DNA from: an uncultured Porticoccus sp. | Lineage (GTDB): Bacteria; Pseudomonadota; Gammaproteobacteria; Pseudomonadales; Porticoccaceae | Direction: 5' to 3' | Length of the DNA stretch: 12,819 bases | NCBI GenBank assembly: GCA_950063125.1 | Contig: CATLZI010000033.1 | Location: 1-12,819, forward strand | Shown: positions 7,373-12,819 of the stretch, one piece after another | Position numbering within the stretch: position 1 is the stretch's first letter | Layout: every line of letters begins with the position of its first letter | Translations under genes and position numbers: made by a program | Notes under the pieces: model-generated | Seen by the model: the letters and a program-made list of their open reading frames with translations, nothing else | Database searches by the model: none | Told to the model about the DNA's origin: nothing

Positions 7373-9274
7373 ATGCAAGCTTTACCCGTTATTGTCGGTT
7401 TTGGTGGCTACAACGCCGCCGGACGCAGCTCTTCACACCAGGGTTTTCGCCGAACGGTAGTTGAGTCCCTGCCCCCCGTTGAACGCAATAAAACACTGGT
7501 GGGCCTGGCCTGTCTTATGGGTCTGGTGAAGTGGGATGGCAGTTCGTACCGTGACAGGGCCGGACAATCCTATGATGTGGCCGCCGTGGCCTCGACCTTT
7601 GCTGACCAGGTCATGGCTGGAACCCTGATCCGCCGCCTGGAAAACACCATCTACAATCCTGATGAAGTCACTGGTCACAAGCGTGTACAAATGCAGCAAC
7701 ACGATGAGGGTGGTGTGCGGTTTACCCTGAGTCGCCGGGATATGCCGGCACAGATTCCCGGCCACTGGAACGTACGTCCTCTCGAGGACGGGAGTTTTGA
7801 AATCCACTCCCGTGATACCGGAGAATTTCTGGTGCCGGTGCAGACCGAGCAACTGGCCAAGGCGGCCGGCCAGTTACCCTCCGGTTTTGATCCCGCAGCC
7901 CAGTACAGTTCGAGATTTCATCCGCGAGGGTTGCAACTGGCATTGCTGGGCGCCAGCGATGCGATTCACTCCGTCGGTGTCCCCTGGGAGCAGATAGTCG
8001 CTGCCGTTCACCCGGACGAAATTGGTGTCTATGGCTCCAGTGTGTTTGGACAGCTGGCGCCGGAAGGTTTTGGCGGATTATTGCAAAGCCGTTTGCGCAG
8101 TGAACGAACGTCGTCCAAACAGCTGGCCCTGGGACTCAACACCATGCCGGCAGATTTTATAAATGCCTATGTGTTGGGTAGTGTGGGACATACCGAGGCC
8201 ATTACGGGGGCCTGCGCCTCCTTTCTTTATGTGCTACAGGCGGCCGTGCGGGATATCCGCAGTGGTCGGCGTCGTGTCGCGGTGGTGGGCAATGCCGAAG
8301 CCAGTCTGACACCAGAGATATTTGAAGGCTTTACCAATATGGGGGCGCTGGGCACCGACGAGGGACTTTGCAAACTCGATAGTTCCAGTCTGCCGGATTG
8401 GCGGCGAGCCAGTCGACCTTTTGGTGAAAACTGTGGTTTCACCCTGGCGGAGGGGACTCAGTTTGTGGTGTTGATGGACGACGCGCTGGCCGTGGAGTTG
8501 GGTGCCGATATTCACGGGGCTGTGCCCGAGGTCTTTATCAATGCCGATGGTCTGAAGAAATCCATCTCCGCCCCCGGTGCTGGCAACTACGTATCGTTTG
8601 CCAAGGCTGTCGCATCGGCAGTGGCAATCTTCGGTGAGGACACGGTTAAGCACAACAGCTTTATTCACGCCCACGGCTCCAGCACCCCTGCCAACCGGGT
8701 TACGGAATCAGAAATTTTCAATCGGGTCGCCGCCGCTTTCGGGATCAGTGACTGGCCGGTGGCGGCAGTGAAGGCCTATGTAGGCCATACAATAGCTTCC
8801 GCCAGTGGTGATCAGTTGATGTCGGCACTGGGCACGTTCAAATACCAGTTGATTCCGGGTATCAAAACAATTGATCGGGTTGCCGCCGATGTCTGCCAAA
8901 CCCATACTTCGTTCCCTTTGCAGGACAGGGATGTCAGGGAGCGGGGCATGGATCTGGCGCTGATCAACTCCAAGGGTTTTGGTGGCAATAATGCAACTGC
9001 CGTGGTCATATCCCCCCGCAAGGTCGAAGAGATGCTGAGCCGTCGTTATGGTGCGGCAATGGCTGATTACCGTTTGCGCCTTGAGCAGACCCGCCAGCGG
9101 GCAGCGGACTATGAGTTGCGGGCAGATCGGGCAGAGCTCGATGTCATTTACCGGTTTGGTGAACAGGTCATTGATGACAGTGCCATTCAGTTCAGCCGTG
9201 ATGGACTCACAATGCCGGGTTTTGGCAACGCAGTGATATTCGACAAGTCAAACCCCTGGGCAGATATGAGCTAG
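7373..9274 (+). CDS. fabY: FabY-type beta-ketoacyl synthase (fatty-acid initiation)
   Basis: Resembles Pseudomonas aeruginosa FabY (PA5174), which condenses acetyl-CoA with malonyl-ACP to start fatty-acid synthesis, a job usually done by FabH. The start LPVIVGFGGYNAAGRSS and the 633-residue length agree with FabY (about 634). The thiolase fold carries catalytic Cys281 (TGACASF), His434 (HAHGSST) and Lys467/His472 (KAYVGHTIASASG), plus the GFGGNNA loop near residue 540. Unlike ordinary FabB/FabF it has a long N-terminal region of about 150 residues and a charged C-terminal tail of about 80 residues. An ATG at 7361 adds four residues. I prefer 7373 because the family start sits there. Neither ATG has a Shine-Dalgarno, and with the -10-like box at 7346-7351 the 7361 start would be almost leaderless. 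The gene is divergent from the AraC-type regulator and probably monocistronic. Confidence 0.88.
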   Translation: MQALPVIVGFGGYNAAGRSSSHQGFRRTVVESLPPVERNKTLVGLACLMGLVKWDGSSYRDRAGQSYDVAAVASTFADQVMAGTLIRRLENTIYNPDEVTGHKRVQMQQHDEGGVRFTLSRRDMPAQIPGHWNVRPLEDGSFEIHSRDTGEFLVPVQTEQLAKAAGQLPSGFDPAAQYSSRFHPRGLQLALLGASDAIHSVGVPWEQIVAAVHPDEIGVYGSSVFGQLAPEGFGGLLQSRLRSERTSSKQLALGLNTMPADFINAYVLGSVGHTEAITGACASFLYVLQAAVRDIRSGRRRVAVVGNAEASLTPEIFEGFTNMGALGTDEGLCKLDSSSLPDWRRASRPFGENCGFTLAEGTQFVVLMDDALAVELGADIHGAVPEVFINADGLKKSISAPGAGNYVSFAKAVASAVAIFGEDTVKHNSFIHAHGSSTPANRVTESEIFNRVAAAFGISDWPVAAVKAYVGHTIASASGDQLMSALGTFKYQLIPGIKTIDRVAADVCQTHTSFPLQDRDVRERGMDLALINSKGFGGNNATAVVISPRKVEEMLSRRYGAAMADYRLRLEQTRQRAADYELRADRAELDVIYRFGEQVIDDSAIQFSRDGLTMPGFGNAVIFDKSNPWADMS

Positions 9275-9406
9275 TTCATGGCGTGTTTGCCGGTCGCTAC
9301 GCTCGGAGGATTAAGGTGCTCGTGACCCCGACAAAAAGTTCGTTCGGAATTTAAAGTCGTCTCCTTTAGAATGGTCTTTTCTCGCGGTACTTTTTTGTGA
9401 AAGTGG

Positions 9407-9418
9407 CACCAGCTGGTG
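9407..9418. repeat. 12-bp perfect palindrome in the speA upstream region
   Basis: CACCAGCTGGTG is a perfect palindrome, or a 4-bp hairpin with an AGCT loop in RNA. Bases 9404-9410 (TGGCACC) can instead pair with 9465-9471 (GGTGCCA), giving a possible alternative fold. Function unknown. Confidence 0.4.
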
Positions 9419-9517
9419 TAGCTGGGTGGGGATCGCGACGGTGCGTTTACCTGGCGGATCCACCGGTGCCATTGGTCCTGTGCTTCAATGTTCTGCCAGA
9501 GGGTAGCCGGAATGAAG

Positions 9518-9561
9518 TTGACATATTCTGGTTATGTTCGGCGGTTATACAGAATTATAAA
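9518..9561 (+). promoter_or_regulatory. speA: Possible speA promoter elements
   Basis: A perfect TTGACA (9518-9523) is followed by -10-like TTATAC (9545-9550) and TATAAA (9556-9561). The spacings, 21 bp and 32 bp, are outside the normal 16-18 bp, so a functional pair is not established. The AT-rich block stands out in GC-rich sequence and makes a start site close to speA plausible. Confidence 0.3.
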
Positions 9562-9567
9562 TATGTC

Positions 9568-9571
9568 GGAG
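9568..9571 (+). promoter_or_regulatory. Shine-Dalgarno of speA
   Basis: GGAG lies 8 nt before the TTG at 9580 and supports it as the start. The next in-frame alternative, GTG at 9571, overlaps this motif. Confidence 0.5.
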
Positions 9572-9579
9572 TGGTTATC

Positions 9580-11499
9580 TTGAGTGATCATCAAGGCCAG
9601 AGCTGGTCTATTGTGGATTCGGCGAGTCTCTATGGCGTCAACGACTGGGGTGCCGGGTACTTTGGTCTTTCAGAAAAGGGTGAGATAACGGTTATTGCGC
9701 CTCACAACGGTCGCTCTCACCAGATTTCCCTGCTCGATATTGTCGCGGGTCTGGAACAGCGCGGCCATGCCATGCCGGTGTTGTTGCGGATTGAGAATCT
9801 GCTCGACCAGCGAATCACCTATCTCAACGAAAGTTTTGCCGAAGCCATCCGCCAAATGAACTACCAGGGCGAGTACCGCGGTGTCTTTCCCATCAAGGTC
9901 AATCAGCAGTGCCATGTGGTGGAAGAGATTGCCAAATTTGGCAGTCAGTACCATCACGGCCTCGAGGCGGGTAGCAAGGCGGAACTGATTATCGCCATGT
10001 CACATCTGCAGGATCGTGAGGCCTGTATCATATGTAATGGGTACAAGGATGCCGAATTTATCCAGCTTGGTCTGCATGCCAGAAAGCTGGGCCTGAAATG
10101 TTTCTTTGTGATCGAGACCCCTTCCGAGCTGGGCATTATTCTGGAACAGAGCAAACGCCTCGGTATCGAGCCGTTGATCGGCGTGCGCCTGAAACTGGCG
10201 GCCAAGGTTGAGGGCCACTGGTTTGAAGACAGCGGTGACCGCTCACTGTTCGGCCTGACCGTGACGCAGCTGGTGGATGTGCTGGATCGATTGCGCGAGG
10301 CAGATATGCTGCACTGCCTGCAACTGATGCATTATCACATCGGTTCCCAGATCCCGAATATTCGCAATATTCGCGACGGTGTTCAGGAAGCCTGTCGCTA
10401 CTACGTGGATCTGGTGAAAGAGGGTGCCCCGCTGGGCCATCTCGACCTCGGTGGCGGTCTGGCGGTGGATTACACCGGCGCCCGCACCAACGAAACCCAC
10501 AGCAAGAACTACTCCCTGGAGGAGTACTGCATCGATATCGTGGAAACCATCACCGAGGCACTCAACAACAGCGATATCCCGCACCCCACCCTGATTACCG
10601 AGTCGGGACGGGCCACGGTGGCCTACTCCTCGGTACTGCTGTTCAATATTCTCGATGTGAGTTACTTCAAGTCCAACGGTATTCCCGATCAGCTGCCAGA
10701 GGACTGTACTGAATCGCTCGATAATCTCTGGGCAACCTTGCAGTCGCTGAATGACACCAATCTTCAGGAGTGTTGTAACGATGCGGCTCACTACCGGGAG
10801 GATATGCGTCGCATGTTCCGTCAGGGTCAGGTGCAACTGCGCGAACTCGCCCTGGCGGAAAACCTGTACCTGGAAGTGTTACAGCGCACCCGCCTGCTGT
10901 TGCCCTCGCTGCGCCGCATTCCGCCAGAGCTGGCCAATCTGGATGAGGCGCTGGCAGACATTTATTACGGGAATTTCAGTCTGTTCCAGTCGCTGCCGGA
11001 TTCCTGGGCAATCGACCAGATTTTCCCGGTGATGCCGATACATCGGTTGACCGAAGCGCCTACCAACAAGGCGATTATTGCTGACCTGACCTGTGATTCC
11101 GACGGCAAACTCGATTTGTTTGCCAATGCTGACGGTGAAACGCGTACCCTGCCACTGCACGACCTCAAAGAGGGCGAAGAATATTACCTCGGTGTGTTTC
11201 TGGTGGGTGCCTACCAGGAAACCCTGGGGGATCTGCACAATCTGTTCGGTGATACCCATGTGGTGAGTGTTCGCATTGATGGCGAGGGACAGTTTGAATT
11301 TGTTGAGGAAATTCAGGGCGATACCATCGGCGATGTGCTCAGTTACGTGGAATACAACCCCAAGGAGTTGTATGAGAAATTTCGTATCTGTGCGGAGACC
11401 GCTGTGCGTTCTGGCAGTATCAGTGTGGCCGAGCGCCAGCGGATGTTAAAGACTTTCAGTAACAGCTTGAATGGCTATACCTATTTTGAGCGGGACTGA
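9580..11499 (+). CDS. speA: Biosynthetic arginine decarboxylase SpeA
   Basis: PLP-dependent, alanine-racemase-fold (fold III) enzyme that converts arginine to agmatine, the first step of putrescine synthesis by the ADC route. From the TTG start it has 639 residues, in the normal range (about 630-660). The family start is visible as the YGVNDWGAGYF stretch. Schiff-base Lys106 lies in GVFPIKVNQQ, the phosphate-binding Gly-rich loop is 291-293 (HLDLGGGLAVDY), and the segment TESGRATVAYSSVLL follows. The helical insert and the C-terminal beta domain, ending TYFERD, are intact. The frame is open upstream to a GTG at 9397, but that extension lacks family resemblance and gives an overlong protein. 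The next gene, a carboxy(nor)spermidine dehydrogenase, supports a polyamine role. No agmatine-processing gene (speB or aguA/aguB) is in the window, so those steps must be encoded elsewhere. Confidence 0.93.
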   Translation: MSDHQGQSWSIVDSASLYGVNDWGAGYFGLSEKGEITVIAPHNGRSHQISLLDIVAGLEQRGHAMPVLLRIENLLDQRITYLNESFAEAIRQMNYQGEYRGVFPIKVNQQCHVVEEIAKFGSQYHHGLEAGSKAELIIAMSHLQDREACIICNGYKDAEFIQLGLHARKLGLKCFFVIETPSELGIILEQSKRLGIEPLIGVRLKLAAKVEGHWFEDSGDRSLFGLTVTQLVDVLDRLREADMLHCLQLMHYHIGSQIPNIRNIRDGVQEACRYYVDLVKEGAPLGHLDLGGGLAVDYTGARTNETHSKNYSLEEYCIDIVETITEALNNSDIPHPTLITESGRATVAYSSVLLFNILDVSYFKSNGIPDQLPEDCTESLDNLWATLQSLNDTNLQECCNDAAHYREDMRRMFRQGQVQLRELALAENLYLEVLQRTRLLLPSLRRIPPELANLDEALADIYYGNFSLFQSLPDSWAIDQIFPVMPIHRLTEAPTNKAIIADLTCDSDGKLDLFANADGETRTLPLHDLKEGEEYYLGVFLVGAYQETLGDLHNLFGDTHVVSVRIDGEGQFEFVEEIQGDTIGDVLSYVEYNPKELYEKFRICAETAVRSGSISVAERQRMLKTFSNSLNGYTYFERD

Positions 11500-11587
11500 T
11501 AAGGTCGGAATTGTTTTAAGCCCGACTGATCGTGGCGTGATGCCAATCCGTTTTCGAAATAGGGTTGGTTCTGAGAAAGATAATCTG

Positions 11588-11603
11588 TTTGCCGACTGGC
11601 AAA
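11588..11603 (+). repeat. Hairpin between speA and the polyamine dehydrogenase gene
   Basis: TTTGCC (11588-11593) and GGCAAA (11598-11603) form a 6-bp stem with a GACT loop, ending 10 nt before the GAGGAG Shine-Dalgarno (11614-11619). The following bases are AA-rich, not T-rich, so on the plus strand it is not an intrinsic terminator. It could affect mRNA processing or translation, or be an operator. Confidence 0.45.
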
Positions 11604-11625
11604 AAGAAAGGTTGAGGAGTTAAGC

Positions 11626-12813
11626 ATGGCAAAAGTACTCATTATCGGTGCCGGTGGGGTCGGTGGCGTTGTGACCCACAAGTGCGCCCAGTTGCCGGGT
11701 GTCTTTGAGGAGATAGTCCTCGCCAGTCGCACCGAAGCGAAATGTCGGCACATTGCCTCGCAGCTTGATCGCTCCATTGAGACCGCACAGGTAGATGCGG
11801 ACAATGTGCCGGAGCTGGTGGCGCTGATCAATCGCGTCAAACCGGATCTGGTGATCAACGTGGCGCTACCCTACCAGGACCTGACTATCATGGACGCCTG
11901 TCTGGAAGCGGGGGTCAATTACCTGGATACAGCCAACTACGAGCCGCTGGATACCGCCAGGTTCGAGTACAGCTGGCAGTGGGCCTATCAGGACAAATTT
12001 AAACAGGCGGGGCTGATGGCGCTGCTCGGCTCCGGCTTCGACCCCGGCGCCACTAACGTGTTTACCGCCTACATCGCCAAGCACTACTTCGACGAAATCC
12101 ACACTCTGGACATCATTGATGTGAACGGTGGCGATCACGGCTATCCGTTTGCCACGAATTTCAATCCCGAAATCAATATCCGTGAAGTGACCGCCGAGTG
12201 TCGCCATTGGGAAGATGGCGAATTCGTTACTACCCCGGCGATGTCCACCAGGCAATCCTTCTCCTGCCCTGAAGGGGTGGGCACCTACAACATCTACCGG
12301 ATGTACCATGAGGAGCTTGAGTCGCTGGTGAAAAACTTTCCCAGCCTTAAGCGCGCCCAGTTCTGGATGAGCTTTGGTGAAAGCTACCTGAAACACCTCG
12401 AGGTACTGGGCAACGTCGGCATGACCGGGATTGAGCCGGTGGATTTCAACGGCCAGCAGATTGTGCCAATCCAGTTTCTCAAGCGCCTGCTGCCCGATCC
12501 GGCGAGCCTCGGTCCGCGCACCAAAGGCAGAACCTGTATCGGCTGCGTGGTCAGCGGTATCAAGGACGGCAAGCCGAAAACCGTTTACCTCTACAACATC
12601 TGCGATCACCAGGCCTGCTATGCCGAAGTTCAATCCCAGGCGATCTCCTACACCACCGGGGTACCGGCGATGATCGGTGCCAAGATGATGCTGGAGGGTA
12701 AATGGTTGCAGCCGGGGGTATGGAATCTGGAGCAGCTGGATCCCGATCCCTTTATGGCGGACATGAACAAATACGGGGTGCCCTGGACGGTAATTAAGGA
12801 CTACCAACTCTGA
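11626..12813 (+). CDS. Carboxynorspermidine/carboxyspermidine dehydrogenase (saccharopine dehydrogenase-like)
   Basis: Predicted NAD(P)H-dependent enzyme that reductively condenses L-aspartate semialdehyde with putrescine or 1,3-diaminopropane to give carboxyspermidine or carboxynorspermidine, the alternative triamine pathway known from Vibrio and Campylobacter. The 395 residues match the family length of about 400. The N-terminal Rossmann fold shows GAGGVGG at residues 8-14. Family stretches include NVALPYQDLTIMDACLEAGVNYLDTANYE, GSGFDPGATNVFTAYIAKH and GVGTYNIYRMYHEELESLV. GAGGAG (11614-11619) lies 6 nt before the ATG, fixing the start. The gene is 126 bp after speA on the same strand. The usual partner decarboxylase, nspC, is not seen because the window ends 6 bp after this stop. 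Substrate (diaminopropane or putrescine) cannot be told from sequence. Lysine-pathway saccharopine dehydrogenase is the less likely alternative. Confidence 0.88.
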   Translation: MAKVLIIGAGGVGGVVTHKCAQLPGVFEEIVLASRTEAKCRHIASQLDRSIETAQVDADNVPELVALINRVKPDLVINVALPYQDLTIMDACLEAGVNYLDTANYEPLDTARFEYSWQWAYQDKFKQAGLMALLGSGFDPGATNVFTAYIAKHYFDEIHTLDIIDVNGGDHGYPFATNFNPEINIREVTAECRHWEDGEFVTTPAMSTRQSFSCPEGVGTYNIYRMYHEELESLVKNFPSLKRAQFWMSFGESYLKHLEVLGNVGMTGIEPVDFNGQQIVPIQFLKRLLPDPASLGPRTKGRTCIGCVVSGIKDGKPKTVYLYNICDHQACYAEVQSQAISYTTGVPAMIGAKMMLEGKWLQPGVWNLEQLDPDPFMADMNKYGVPWTVIKDYQL

Positions 12814-12819
12814 TTGCAA

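Larger units (their letters stand above)
9275..9579. other. 305-bp intergenic region upstream of speA
   Basis: I see no convincing gene here. The speA frame stays open back to a GTG at 9397, but those 61 extra codons do not look like SpeA. The region holds a perfect 12-bp palindrome (9407-9418), a CACCGGTG palindrome (9461-9468), a TAGAAT -10-like box (9367-9372) with a poor -35, and an AT-rich stretch (9545-9564) just before the speA Shine-Dalgarno. No T-run hairpin marks the end of fabY. Confidence 0.6.

Noticed and set aside
9404..9421. TGGCAC as a sigma54 promoter -24 element
   Set aside because: The matching GC at -12 is absent; bases 9417-9418 are TG.
9397..9579. 61-codon N-terminal extension of speA
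   Set aside because: No SpeA-like sequence, and total length 700 exceeds the family. The SD before TTG 9580 and the position of the family start argue for the shorter form.
11502..11531. GTCGG...CCGAC stem after speA as a terminator
   Set aside because: A 5-bp stem with a long loop of about 13 nt and no T-run after it. Read-through into the dehydrogenase gene is more likely.
11866..12819. Long minus-strand open frame opposite the dehydrogenase gene
   Set aside because: It is a shadow of a well-supported plus-strand gene, with no recognisable domain. The same holds for the many antisense frames opposite chpA, phaC, fabY and speA.

Overview
This 12.8 kb window looks like ordinary, densely coded chromosome from a gammaproteobacterium. 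The proteins resemble Pseudomonas families most closely: a Pil-Chp type CheA hybrid kinase, a class II PHA synthase, a FabY-type ketoacyl synthase and a biosynthetic SpeA. The polyamine dehydrogenase at the right end and the gene order do not match the Pseudomonas arrangement. A marine or cellvibrio-like relative is plausible, but that is inference. I see no mobile element, CRISPR array, prophage gene, tRNA or rRNA.

Layout. (1) 1-3049, plus strand: the 3' part of a large chpA-like gene, entered inside a (CCAGAG)n repeat that encodes a Pro-Glu linker. A 28-codon ORF follows that appears translationally coupled to the next gene, and then a CheW-like chpC. No chpB methylesterase lies between them. 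(2) 3241-6224, plus strand: a polyhydroxyalkanoate (PHA) cluster of class II synthase phaC, intracellular depolymerase phaZ and a MaoC-fold (R)-enoyl-CoA hydratase-like gene. (3) 6264-7283, minus strand: a regulator with a DJ-1/PfpI-like domain and an AraC-type DNA-binding domain. It is convergent with the PHA genes and divergent from fabY. A 19-bp palindrome sits at its 3' end. A good sigma70-type promoter lies so close to its ATG that the mRNA would be nearly leaderless. (4) 7373-9274, plus strand: a fabY-type beta-ketoacyl synthase that starts fatty-acid synthesis. (5) 9580-12813, plus strand: speA (arginine decarboxylase) and a carboxynorspermidine/carboxyspermidine dehydrogenase. This implies triamine synthesis from aspartate semialdehyde instead of decarboxylated SAM.

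How they fit together. The middle of the window is about acyl-chain carbon: FabY starts chains, the hydratase-like protein could supply (R)-3-hydroxyacyl-CoA from beta-oxidation, PhaC polymerises it and PhaZ releases it. The AraC-type protein between these genes is a candidate regulator of one or both sides. The flanks are twitching/chemosensory signalling (left) and polyamine synthesis (right). Several genes (chpC, phaC, phaZ, speA) are best explained by GTG or TTG starts with clear Shine-Dalgarno sequences.

The main items worth a second look are the coupled 28-codon ORF, the in-frame hexamer repeat, the two palindromes around the AraC-type gene, its near-leaderless promoter, and the 305-bp speA upstream region. 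I found no clear case for a wholly new system.
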